A stretch of DNA of 64,000 nt, from assembly GCA_006226495.1 (NCBI GenBank), contig SBGU01000016.1, positions 62,001 through 126,000 on the forward strand. Reading direction: 5' to 3'. This document shows, one piece after another, positions 28,956 through 37,132 of the stretch. The DNA is from Alphaproteobacteria bacterium (lineage in GTDB: Bacteria > Pseudomonadota > Alphaproteobacteria > Sphingomonadales > Kordiimonadaceae). Below the pieces are notes generated by a model. That model was not told where the DNA came from, searched no databases, and worked only from the letters and a program-made list of their open reading frames with translations. Position numbers and translations under genes: made by a program. Every line of letters starts with the position of its first letter. The first letter of the stretch is position 1.

Positions 28956-28990
28956 TTGACACACAGCCAAAAGGTGAACTAAAAGAGAAC
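28956..28990 (+). promoter_or_regulatory. lexA promoter with SOS box
   Basis: A perfect -35 TTGACA (28956-28961) is followed by GAAC-N7-GAAC (28976-28979 and 28987-28990), the direct-repeat LexA target of alphaproteobacteria, placed where the -10 should lie. LexA binding here would block polymerase, the usual autoregulation. lexA starts 33 bp further on. Confidence 0.85.
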
Positions 28991-29022
28991 ATATAGAAAA
29001 CAAACGGGGTAAAGGAACGACC

Positions 29023-29712
29023 ATGCTTACCGCCAAACAGCATCAGCTTCTGTTGTTCATCAGGGACCGGCTTGCCGATACCGGCGTGTCGCCCTCCTTC
29101 GACGAAATGAAGGATGCCCTTGGCCTCAAGTCCAAGTCCGGCGTACACCGGCTGATCAATGCCCTTGAGGAACGCGGTTTCATCCGCCGCATGGCGAATC
29201 GCGCCCGCGCGCTGGAAGTGGTGCGGGTCCCCGAAACCCAGGCAGCCAAACCCGCGGCCAACAATGTGGTCAGCGCGCCCTTCGGCCAGAAGGCACCGCA
29301 AGCCCCTGCCCCCGCCAACGACGAACATTCCATCGACATTCCGCTGCATGGTCGCATTGCGGCAGGCACGCCGATCGAAGCGTTGGAAAACCGGGATACT
29401 TTCGTGTCCGTGCCCATGAATATGATGGGCCGGGGCGACTGTTATGCGCTTGAGGTATCGGGCGATTCCATGGTTGAACTCGGCATTCTGGACGGCGACA
29501 CGGTGATCATCGAAAGCTGCAATACGGCGCGTGACGGCGAAGTGGTCGTTGCGCTGGTGGACCGCGAGGAAGCAACGCTGAAGACCCTGCGCCGCAACGG
29601 CCAGCATATCGCGCTTATCCCCGCCAACCGGGACTATGAGACCCAGATTTACGAGTCTGCCCGCGTGCAGGTGCAGGGCCGCCTTGTCGGGCTGATGCGC
29701 ACCTACCACTAG
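29023..29712 (+). CDS. lexA: LexA repressor
   Basis: 229 residues. SOS repressor and RecA-stimulated autoprotease. N-terminal winged helix ([37 protein letters not shown]), then an Ala/Pro linker longer than in E. coli, then the S24 peptidase-like domain. The cleavage bond is Ala114-Gly115 in GRIAAGTP, the nucleophile Ser149 in [13 protein letters not shown], and the base Lys187 in EEATLKTL. Its own SOS box lies just upstream. Confidence 0.97.
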   Translation: MLTAKQHQLLLFIRDRLADTGVSPSFDEMKDALGLKSKSGVHRLINALEERGFIRRMANRARALEVVRVPETQAAKPAANNVVSAPFGQKAPQAPAPANDEHSIDIPLHGRIAAGTPIEALENRDTFVSVPMNMMGRGDCYALEVSGDSMVELGILDGDTVIIESCNTARDGEVVVALVDREEATLKTLRRNGQHIALIPANRDYETQIYESARVQVQGRLVGLMRTYH

Positions 29713-29740
29713 ACGCGTGCGAAATACTCGCAGAATACCC

Positions 29741-31894
29741 TCAGTGGCCCTGGCTCGCCTGTTGGCGCCAGGGCCTTTCTGTTTCCGGCTGGCTCCATGC
29801 CATTTCGATGGCACCGGCGCCTCGGGATGCCGTCGGAGGCAGATAGAGCGCGAGCGGGCCTTTCTCCAGAAGCTCCTCCTCATTCAGGACCAGTTGTTTG
29901 CTTTTGCATAAATTTCGCCAGCGCGTGGGTACAATGACAATATCTCCGCCGCCGCAGGCGCGCCTGAGCGCTTCTATGGATTTTGCCTGGGTGAGATAAA
30001 GACCAGCCCCCAAAGGAACGCGGCAACCGCCGGTATCGCAGCGCCTTTCCAGCCGCACCGGCGGTGACAAAGGGTCATAGCCCCAATATTGTTGCCAACT
30101 GGTATCGCGGAAACTGCCTCGGCGGCCACCAACAATAGCCATATTGCCTGCTGTCGCGCTGTGCGTCGCAACGACCCGCCCGCCACTATCGATCAATATA
30201 TCCGCCTGCCGCGCGGGCATTACAAAAAGCAGAACCGCCATCACCCCCGCAGCCGGCAAGCAGAACCAGCGCCCCCGTAACAAGAGCGCGAACACAAGCA
30301 TGCCGGTGATGCCGGCAAGAAACAGATCGTCCGGCGCCCCTGACCGGAAAAGCGCCATGGGCGCCGCCGCGAAATAATGAGCCAGGTCCAGGACCAGGCT
30401 CAGGCTGGCTCCAAGTGGCGTGGCGACAAGTGTCATCAGCCCAAAAGGCATCAGGAGCAGCGCCAGCAACGCCAGCGGCATCACCAGAAGGCTTACGATG
30501 GGCACGATAACCACGTTCGCCGCAATGCCAATGACCGAAACCGACTGAAAATGATACAAGGCAAAGGGCGCAACGGCCGCCTGCGCTACCAGGCTCGTAA
30601 GCGCTGTTGCCATGACATAACGCCCAACGCGCCCGACGGGCCCCGCCGACCGGTCGCCGATGCGTAGCCAGCCCTTTCGGGACACGACCTCATAGACCGC
30701 AACCAACACTGCGGTTGCCGCGAACGACATCTGAAAGCCGATGGACAACACGGCCTCGGGCCACAGGACCAGGATCAGAAGTGCTGCAAGTGCAACACTT
30801 CTGAGCGACAGCACGCGGCGGTCCAACAGGACGGCAAGGATGGCAACGGACACCATGATAAACGCCCTGATGGTGGCAACACTGGCGCCCGAAAGTACCA
30901 GATAGCCAAGTGCAATGCCCCACGCCCCCACAGCCGCAAGCTTTTTCGGGCGCCAGCGCAGGGCCAGTGCCGGGATGGCCGCAAACATATATTCAAGTAC
31001 AAAGAATGCCGCAGCGGTCACCAGCCCCATATGCAGACCAGATATGGCAAGGAGGTGCGACAGCCCCGCCTGCCTGAGCGTCCGGGCCGTATCCTCGGTC
31101 AGGTTGTTGCGATAACCAACCGTCAGGGCCACAGCAACTGCACCGGCCTGCCCGGGTATCGCATCCTGTATTTCCGCTGCGACATCACGCCGCAAGCGTT
31201 CCATGCGGGCACGCCACCCGCCCGGGTCGTATGGGCCGAGCCGTACAATCGCGCTGGTGGCATATCCTTCGGCGCCGATACCGGCAAAATAGGCATCGCG
31301 CGCAAAATCATAACCCCCGGGCACACCTGGACCATCCGGCGGCACCAAGAGCGCGGAAAGCCTTACATGCTCGCCAGCCAGCAGGGTATCCGGCAATTCG
31401 GTCCGCACAAGCAGGCGAATGCGCGGCGGCAGATGCAAGCCCTTGCGCGAAAAGGCAATTGGTCTGAGCCACAGGCGTGTCGCCCGCTCCGGTCGATATT
31501 CTACCCTCTCGACGACAGCATCCAGGTGTGTATAGGTCTCCTCTGCCACAACGGATGGAGTGCCCGAGCCAACGCGCAGCGCAGCCGCGAATGCCCCAAA
31601 CAGCAGGAATGCGAGCAGTTGCAGCAAGAAGTGGCGCCTGAAGGCCGGATTGGCCATCAGCCCGAGCATGATGCCTGCAGGCACGCCGGTCCAGGCAAGG
31701 GATGGCAGGCCCAAAGGGCCGGCTATATAGAATGCGGCAGCAGCACCAAAGCCGGCGGTCAGGCTGACAAGGCGCCATTCGCCGTGCAGGTCCAGGGGAC
31801 CAAGGATTTCCGCGATGCGCGCCCATAATTTCTGCCACCATGCATCAGCGGCAGGCGGTACGGGTGCCATATCCATGCCCAAGGGATCATACAT
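29741..31894 (-). CDS. comEC: ComEC/Rec2-family DNA-uptake channel protein
   Basis: 717 residues from ATG 31894 (an in-frame TTG at 31912 is possible). ComEC forms the inner-membrane channel for single-stranded DNA in transformation. An N-terminal pair of helices and DUF4131/OB-like region (to about 250) are followed by the competence domain with the family motif GLSHLLAISGLHMGLVTAAA near 290 and many membrane helices to about 600. The C-terminal 120 residues (ADILIDSGGRVVATHS...) are a remnant of the metallo-beta-lactamase-like domain without the HxHxDH motif, as in most alphaproteobacterial homologues. No other competence gene is in view. Confidence 0.92.
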   Translation of the reverse strand: MYDPLGMDMAPVPPAADAWWQKLWARIAEILGPLDLHGEWRLVSLTAGFGAAAAFYIAGPLGLPSLAWTGVPAGIMLGLMANPAFRRHFLLQLLAFLLFGAFAAALRVGSGTPSVVAEETYTHLDAVVERVEYRPERATRLWLRPIAFSRKGLHLPPRIRLLVRTELPDTLLAGEHVRLSALLVPPDGPGVPGGYDFARDAYFAGIGAEGYATSAIVRLGPYDPGGWRARMERLRRDVAAEIQDAIPGQAGAVAVALTVGYRNNLTEDTARTLRQAGLSHLLAISGLHMGLVTAAAFFVLEYMFAAIPALALRWRPKKLAAVGAWGIALGYLVLSGASVATIRAFIMVSVAILAVLLDRRVLSLRSVALAALLILVLWPEAVLSIGFQMSFAATAVLVAVYEVVSRKGWLRIGDRSAGPVGRVGRYVMATALTSLVAQAAVAPFALYHFQSVSVIGIAANVVIVPIVSLLVMPLALLALLLMPFGLMTLVATPLGASLSLVLDLAHYFAAAPMALFRSGAPDDLFLAGITGMLVFALLLRGRWFCLPAAGVMAVLLFVMPARQADILIDSGGRVVATHSATAGNMAIVGGRRGSFRDTSWQQYWGYDPLSPPVRLERRCDTGGCRVPLGAGLYLTQAKSIEALRRACGGGDIVIVPTRWRNLCKSKQLVLNEEELLEKGPLALYLPPTASRGAGAIEMAWSQPETERPWRQQASQGH

Positions 31895-32050
31895 CCGTGG
31901 GTTCCCGTTCAATCAACCAGTCGGTACATCGCCAGTATGCCCACGCAAGCCCCGGATACGGATAACTTTTTTTTGCTGCACTGCAATTTGTGTTGCGAGA
32001 AAACATGTGCTACAAGCCATTCAAACACTCACGAGGCGGGTGTGCAATTT

Positions 32051-32078
32051 TTGTTCCGCACCCCGATTTTGTTATAAA
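32051..32078 (+). promoter_or_regulatory. Putative gltX promoter
   Basis: TTGTTC (32051-32056) and TATAAA (32073-32078) are spaced by 16 bp, 23 bp before the gltX start. Composition is AT-rich relative to surroundings. Sequence match only. Confidence 0.5.
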
Positions 32079-32101
32079 AGACAAGGGTTTAGCAGTTGAG
32101 C

Positions 32102-33517
32102 ATGCAAGCAGACATGCCCAAAGTGGTCACGCGGTTCGCGCCTTCGCCAACCGGCTTCCTACATATCGGCGGTGCCCGCACCGCACTCTATAACTGGCTG
32201 TTTGCACGCCATCATGGCGGCGACTTCCTCCTGCGCATCGAAGACACCGATCGCAAGCGCTCCACCGAGCCCGCGATCGAGGCCATCCTGAAGGGTATGA
32301 CGTGGCTCGGCTTGGACTGGGACGGTGATGCCGTCAGCCAGTTTGCGCGCGCCGGTCGCCACAAGGAAGTGGCTGAAGCCATGCTTGCGGAAGGCAAGGC
32401 CTATCGCTGTTTTGCATCGCCCGAGGAACTGAATGCCGCCCGCGAAACCGCCCGTGAAAACGGCGAGAATTTCCGCGGTGACCTGTGGCGCGACCGCGAT
32501 CCGGCCGAGGCCCCCGAGGGTGCAGCCTATTCGATCCGCATCCGCATGCCGCGCGAGGGTGAAACCACCATCGAGGACCGTGTGCAAGGCCCTGTAACCG
32601 TTCGCAACAGCGAACTGGATGACATGATCCTGCTGCGTTCCGACGGCACACCGACCTATATGCTGGCTGTGGTTGTCGACGACCATGACATGGGCGTCAC
32701 CCATATCATTCGTGGTGACGACCACCTGAACAATGCCTTCCGCCAGTATCAGGTCTATGCCGCCATGGGCTGGCACATCCCTGAGTTCGCCCATATCCCG
32801 CTGATCCATGGCCCGGACGGCAAAAAACTGTCCAAGCGCCATGGCGCCCTGGGTGTCGAAGCTTATGAGGAAATGGGCTTTTTGCCGGAAGCCATGCGCA
32901 ATTATCTGCTGCGCCTGGGCTGGAGCCATGGTGACGCCGAGATCATCTCGACCGACGAAGCCATTGCCTGGTTCAACCTGGAACATGTGGGGCGCAGTCC
33001 TGCCCGGTTCGACTTCGACAAGCTCGATAACCTCAACGGCCACTATCTGCGGGCGCTGGATGCGAAAAGCCTCTTGTCTTCCGTGCGTTCCGCGCTAGAA
33101 AAACACATTGGACATTCGCTTGATCCGAGCGAAGAAGAGCGCCTTCTGGCAGCCCTTCCCTCGCTTGCTGAACGGGCAAAAAGGCTGCCGGATCTGACAG
33201 AGAGCGCGTCTCTGTTTTGTAACACCCGGCCGCTAAGTCTTACGGACGATGCAGCCAGGCAGCTGGCGGCAGAAATTCTGCCGGTTCTGGGCCGTCTGGC
33301 GGATAATTTGGAAGCCGTCACCGAATGGGAAACCGGGGTGATAAAGGCTGCCATTATGTCCTTCGCGGAAGCGGAGGGCCTTAAACTTGGCAAAGTGATG
33401 CAGCCGGTCAGGGCTGCCGTGACGGGCGGAAGACCCTCAGGCGACCTTGTAGAGACACTGGCCATATTAGGTCAGGCAGAAACCATCGGCCGCCTGAGGG
33501 ACCGCATTGCCGCATAG
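32102..33517 (+). CDS. gltX: Glutamyl-tRNA synthetase
   Basis: 471 residues from ATG 32102; TTG at 32096 has the better-placed AAGGG and ATG at 32114 is closest to the family N terminus, so the start is uncertain by a few codons. Class I synthetase: the HIGH motif is in [19 protein letters not shown], the KMSKS equivalent in [11 protein letters not shown]. The C-terminal anticodon-binding domain is complete. Many alphaproteobacteria have two GltX copies and use one to mischarge tRNA-Gln for GatCAB; which this is cannot be told here. Confidence 0.96.
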   Translation: MQADMPKVVTRFAPSPTGFLHIGGARTALYNWLFARHHGGDFLLRIEDTDRKRSTEPAIEAILKGMTWLGLDWDGDAVSQFARAGRHKEVAEAMLAEGKAYRCFASPEELNAARETARENGENFRGDLWRDRDPAEAPEGAAYSIRIRMPREGETTIEDRVQGPVTVRNSELDDMILLRSDGTPTYMLAVVVDDHDMGVTHIIRGDDHLNNAFRQYQVYAAMGWHIPEFAHIPLIHGPDGKKLSKRHGALGVEAYEEMGFLPEAMRNYLLRLGWSHGDAEIISTDEAIAWFNLEHVGRSPARFDFDKLDNLNGHYLRALDAKSLLSSVRSALEKHIGHSLDPSEEERLLAALPSLAERAKRLPDLTESASLFCNTRPLSLTDDAARQLAAEILPVLGRLADNLEAVTEWETGVIKAAIMSFAEAEGLKLGKVMQPVRAAVTGGRPSGDLVETLAILGQAETIGRLRDRIAA

Positions 33518-33577
33518 CTACCGGTCGGTGCGCCAGAGATGGCGCCCGGCTGTCACATTTAGGAAGGAGTAAGGACC

Positions 33578-34864
33578 ATGTCGAATGATCCCCTTAAACT
33601 GGCCGGCGCCGGTCTTGACGTCGACCTCCCCATCATGGAGGGGGCTGTAGGTCCGAAGGTCATTGATATCCGCAAGCTCTATGCCCAATCCGGCATGTTC
33701 ACCTTTGACCCCGGTTTCACCTCGACCGCAAGCTGCGAGTCCAAGATCACCTATATCGACGGTGACAAGGGCGAACTGCAGTATCGCGGCTACCCGATCG
33801 AACAACTGGCAGAACACAGCGACTTCATGGAATGTTGTTACCTGCTGCTGTTCGGTGAACTGCCGAACAAGGCTGAGAAGGAAAAGTTCGAGTATGACAT
33901 CACGCACCACACCATGGTGCATGAGCAACTGCATCGTTTCTTCACCGGTTTCCGCCGCGACGCACACCCGATGGCCATCATGGTCGGTGTTGTGGGTGCC
34001 CTCGCCGCCTTCTACCATGACAGCACGGACATCAACGACCCGCACCAGCGCATGGTGGCAAGCTACCGCCTGATCGCCAAGATCCCGACGATCGCGGCCA
34101 TGGCCTACAAATATTCGGTCGGCCAGCCGTTCGTCTATCCGCAGAACGAATTGTCCTATGCCGGCAACTTCCTGCACATGATGTTCTCGGTACCGGCAGA
34201 ACAGTATAAGATCAGCCCGACGCTTGAGCGCGCCATGGACCTGATTTTCATCCTGCACGCAGATCACGAACAGAATGCCTCGACCTCGACCGTGCGCCTT
34301 GCCGGTTCGTCGGGTGCCAACCCGTTCGCCTGCATCGCGGCCGGCATTGCCTGCCTGTGGGGCCCGGCACACGGTGGTGCCAACGAAGCCTGCCTCAACA
34401 TGCTTGAGGAAATCGGCACCGTTGACCGTATTCCGGAATTCATTGCCCGTGCCAAGGACAAGAACGATCCGTTCCGCCTGATGGGCTTTGGCCACCGCGT
34501 GTACAAGAACTTCGACCCGCGTGCGACTGTGATGCGCGACACCGCCCACAAGGTTCTGGCCGAACTGGGTGTTGACGATCCGCTGTTCGATGTCGCCATG
34601 GAACTGGAAAAGATCGCCCGCGAGGACACCTACTTTATCGAGAAGAAGCTGTATCCGAACGTCGATTTCTATTCCGGCATCATCCTGCGCGCCATGGGTT
34701 TCCCGACCAGCATGTTCACCGTGCTGTTCGCCCTGGCCCGTACCGCCGGCTGGGTTGCCCAGTGGAAAGAGATGATCGAGGACCCGACACAGAAGATCGG
34801 TCGCCCGCGCCAGCTTTATACCGGTGCCCCGATGCGCGACTATGTGCCGCTCGACCAGCGCTGA
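33578..34864 (+). CDS. gltA: Citrate synthase
   Basis: 428 residues, type II (hexameric, proteobacterial) length. Condenses oxaloacetate and acetyl-CoA. Catalytic motifs: [20 protein letters not shown] near 230, [15 protein letters not shown] with the histidine near 265, [15 protein letters not shown] near 305 and the aspartate in [16 protein letters not shown] near 365. Strong ribosome site AGGAAGGAG. In alphaproteobacteria lpxB usually follows; here a terminator and an unrelated gene do. Confidence 0.97.
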   Translation: MSNDPLKLAGAGLDVDLPIMEGAVGPKVIDIRKLYAQSGMFTFDPGFTSTASCESKITYIDGDKGELQYRGYPIEQLAEHSDFMECCYLLLFGELPNKAEKEKFEYDITHHTMVHEQLHRFFTGFRRDAHPMAIMVGVVGALAAFYHDSTDINDPHQRMVASYRLIAKIPTIAAMAYKYSVGQPFVYPQNELSYAGNFLHMMFSVPAEQYKISPTLERAMDLIFILHADHEQNASTSTVRLAGSSGANPFACIAAGIACLWGPAHGGANEACLNMLEEIGTVDRIPEFIARAKDKNDPFRLMGFGHRVYKNFDPRATVMRDTAHKVLAELGVDDPLFDVAMELEKIAREDTYFIEKKLYPNVDFYSGIILRAMGFPTSMFTVLFALARTAGWVAQWKEMIEDPTQKIGRPRQLYTGAPMRDYVPLDQR

Positions 34865-34886
34865 TACGCTGGGCACCTGAAAAAAC

Positions 34887-34916
34887 AAAAGCCAGCCTGA
34901 ACGGGCTGGCTTTTTT
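34887..34916. terminator. Bidirectional terminator between gltA and the sulfotransferase-like gene
   Basis: Stem GCCAGCC/GGCTGGC with a 6-nt loop, a T6 run on the right and an A-run on the left, 22 bp beyond the gltA stop and 22 bp beyond the stop of the convergent gene. It can serve both. Confidence 0.9.
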
Positions 34917-34938
34917 CATTGGAACAGACGTTTATTGA

Positions 34939-35910
34939 TCAGCGCCAGAACATCAGGCGGTCAAGGATGAGCTTGCGGCGGCGATACCGCGCCAGTTCAG
35001 CGGTAAAGCGGCTGAGGCGTGCCAGATAATCGGAAACCTGTTCCGATGTCGCATCACCAGGTTCCCAGGGCTCGCGCGTCAGTACATCCTGTATGGCGGC
35101 AAGTTTGGGGTGATCAAGCTGTACGGCACCTTCTGCACATAATGCCCGTGCGACGATACGCACCGCCGGCGGCTGAAAATCCATGCCGGCAAAATGCTTG
35201 GCATACATGTCCCGCACTTTGTGGAATGTGTTGATGCTGTTGCTGTAGCCGCTTGCACTCAACAGCAGTTGGGTCGCAAAATCGAGACTGAGATTCTGCT
35301 TGCGCGGTGTTTTGGGCAGGCGTTTTTCAATCTCTGCCTCCGGGATTCCGAAACGGCCATAGAACGCCTGCAGAAGGCGGTTCTTTTCGAGGTCATAACA
35401 CCTGACATCAAGCCGGTCGCCCGGTGCAACGGCCTCCCAGGTCCGGATAACCCCGGCATAGTCCAGGTTACGGTGCGTACCAGCGACAATGGCCCTGAGC
35501 GGTGCCATGCGGTGGTTATATTTGATGGTCTGGATCAGGGCGCTGATCCCATAATCATAGATGTTGCGGAAATTCACGATCACATGCAGGTCATGATCCC
35601 GGAACATCTCCGCTACGACCGCCACTTCCCTTTCTCCGAAATGGCAGAAACCCTCACCTGACAGGAACAGCATCGACGCACCACTTCGCTCCGCTGCGGC
35701 AATAGCGCGGGCAATATAGGCTTTAGCGACATCAGCTTCACCTGTCATTATCATGCGCGCCAGGATCGAATGCTGATGCACATTTGCCTTCAGCGCTTCT
35801 TCCGGCCAGTAGATGCCATATTTTGCCAGGAGCTTCGGATTGTCGTGGGCAAAATGCTGGATCGCGGTCGTGCCGGTCTTGTGCGTGCCGATATGCAGGG
35901 TGATCTTCAT
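34939..35910 (-). CDS. Sulfotransferase-like P-loop protein
   Basis: 323 residues. The N terminus ITLHIGTHKTGTTAIQHF has the 5'-phosphosulfate-binding loop of PAPS-dependent sulfotransferases, and LHVIVNFRNIYDYGISALIQ could supply the Arg/Ser of the 3'-phosphate site, so transfer of sulfate to a glycan or small molecule is plausible. No membrane segment or signal peptide. It occupies the position between gltA and fabZ where alphaproteobacteria normally have lpxA, lpxI and lpxB. The target and even the activity are unproven; some family members are annotated only as P-loop proteins. Confidence 0.75.
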   Translation of the reverse strand: MKITLHIGTHKTGTTAIQHFAHDNPKLLAKYGIYWPEEALKANVHQHSILARMIMTGEADVAKAYIARAIAAAERSGASMLFLSGEGFCHFGEREVAVVAEMFRDHDLHVIVNFRNIYDYGISALIQTIKYNHRMAPLRAIVAGTHRNLDYAGVIRTWEAVAPGDRLDVRCYDLEKNRLLQAFYGRFGIPEAEIEKRLPKTPRKQNLSLDFATQLLLSASGYSNSINTFHKVRDMYAKHFAGMDFQPPAVRIVARALCAEGAVQLDHPKLAAIQDVLTREPWEPGDATSEQVSDYLARLSRFTAELARYRRRKLILDRLMFWR

Positions 35911-35985
35911 TTTGACAGTCTGTATCCGGGCGAGAGCCGTAATGCAAGGTCCAGAAGATGTTGGCGCCTGGCGCCTGATTGACTT

Positions 35986-36031
35986 ACGGGGCTGAACCTA
36001 GCCGCAACATGTGCAGGAGGTTCAGCCCCGT
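35986..36031. repeat. Perfect 14-bp inverted repeat between fabZ and the sulfotransferase-like gene
   Basis: Arms ACGGGGCTGAACCT (35986-35999) and AGGTTCAGCCCCGT (36018-36031) with an 18-nt spacer. It lies 33 bp downstream of the fabZ stop, so could end the rpsB-to-fabZ transcript, but on that strand it is followed by AAGTCAATC and not by T residues. On the plus strand a T5 run follows 5 nt later. Terminator, mRNA-stabilising hairpin or rearrangement scar are all possible. Confidence 0.65.
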
Positions 36032-36064
36032 CGGTATTTTTATGCAGGCCGAACGGCCGGTGCC

Positions 36065-36502
36065 TTATTCTGCACCCAGCATGGCGGTCAGGGTCGCTTC
36101 CGCAACCAGCGCGCCATCCACATAGGCCTTGCCGGAAAACTTCCAGACAGCACCGCGCCCGCGTTCCTTGACCAGCTTCATTTCAAGCCGGTCGCCGGGG
36201 CCCACAGGCTTGCGGAACTTGGCACCGTCGATGGCCATGAAATAGACCACCTTGCCCTTGGCGTCCTCGCCCAGGAAATCGACGGCCAGCACACCGGCCG
36301 TCTGCGCCATGGCTTCCAGGATCAGCACACCCGGCATAACCGGTTTCTGCGGAAAATGGCCCGGGAAAAACGGTTCATTGATGGTCACGTTCTTGATGCC
36401 GGTCGCACATTCGCCCGGCACCACGTCAACGATCTTGTCCACCAGGAGGAATGGATAGCGATGCGGAATCGCCTCCATGATTTTCTGGATGTCAAATTCC
36501 AT
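36065..36502 (-). CDS. fabZ: 3-hydroxyacyl-ACP dehydratase
   Basis: 145 residues from ATG 36502 (a GTG codon precedes it at 36505). Hot-dog-fold dehydratase of fatty acid synthesis. The N-terminal IPHRYPFLLVDKIVDV, the catalytic FPGHFPQKPVMPGVLILEAM (His near residue 50, Glu near 64) and CATGIKNVTINEP are all present. It follows skp by 12 bp. In most relatives lpxD lies directly before and lpxA directly after this gene; both are missing. Confidence 0.96.
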   Translation of the reverse strand: MEFDIQKIMEAIPHRYPFLLVDKIVDVVPGECATGIKNVTINEPFFPGHFPQKPVMPGVLILEAMAQTAGVLAVDFLGEDAKGKVVYFMAIDGAKFRKPVGPGDRLEMKLVKERGRGAVWKFSGKAYVDGALVAEATLTAMLGAE

Positions 36503-36514
36503 CACGGTTTCCGA

Positions 36515-37111
36515 TTACTGCTTCTTTTCACCTTGCGGCGCCGCCGGTTTGGCATCATCAGCCTTCTGCGGCATGCTGATAGTAACATTCGGCAGCTCGG
36601 CGTTCAGCTTTTCAATGAATTCGGTGGTGATATCGATACCCGATGCCGAACCGAGAACCAGACGCTTCAGCATGATAACCTGTGCCTTGCGTTCCTGCAG
36701 CAGCGACCGGATAACCGGCTGACGGGCGCGCTCGACCTGTACCATGGCTTCCTGGCGCAGCTTGTCGAAGGTGTATTCAAGCTGGCTCAGTGCATTCTGG
36801 GCCTGGATATACTGTCCTTCAAGCTTGCGCTTCTCTTCTTCGTACTTGTCGTTGCCGATGATGGACTTGCGCTTTTCAAGGTCAGCAAGCTGCTGTTCGA
36901 CCACACCACCCCGGGTGATGAACTGACGAAGCTGCAGGATGTTGTTCCGGAGCTCGTTGGTCTGGAGGTTGAAGTCCTTGTACGCAAGCGCTTCACGCTC
37001 GACCCGGTCGTCATCGACGATCAGGATTTGTGCGCTGACGGCACCGGTCACGCCTACGGCAGTCATCAGTGCGATTACTGCAATCCTCAGCGATTTCATC
37101 ATGTTACCCAT
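36515..37111 (-). CDS. skp: Skp/OmpH-family periplasmic chaperone
   Basis: 198 residues with a signal peptide (SLRIAVIALMTAVGVTGAVSA; cleavage near residue 27). Skp holds unfolded outer-membrane proteins in the periplasm for BamA. The mature protein is a long helical hairpin (EEEKRKLEGQYIQAQNALSQ, LRQEAMVQVERARQP) with a short beta part at the N and C ends and a Lys/Ala/Pro-rich tail. AGGGA lies 8 nt before ATG 37111. Immediately downstream of bamA. Confidence 0.9.
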   Translation of the reverse strand: MGNMMKSLRIAVIALMTAVGVTGAVSAQILIVDDDRVEREALAYKDFNLQTNELRNNILQLRQFITRGGVVEQQLADLEKRKSIIGNDKYEEEKRKLEGQYIQAQNALSQLEYTFDKLRQEAMVQVERARQPVIRSLLQERKAQVIMLKRLVLGSASGIDITTEFIEKLNAELPNVTISMPQKADDAKPAAPQGEKKQ

Positions 37112-37132
37112 TATACTTATCCCTATGATCTC

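Noticed and set aside
29741-30200. ComEC truncation (missing nuclease domain)
   Set aside because: The C-terminal metallo-beta-lactamase part lacks its metal motif, but this is common in alphaproteobacterial ComEC and the frame is intact, so it is not a pseudogene.
33518-34888. 456-codon minus-strand frame opposite gltA
   Set aside because: Exact antisense of citrate synthase, with the codon bias of a shadow frame and no family motif.
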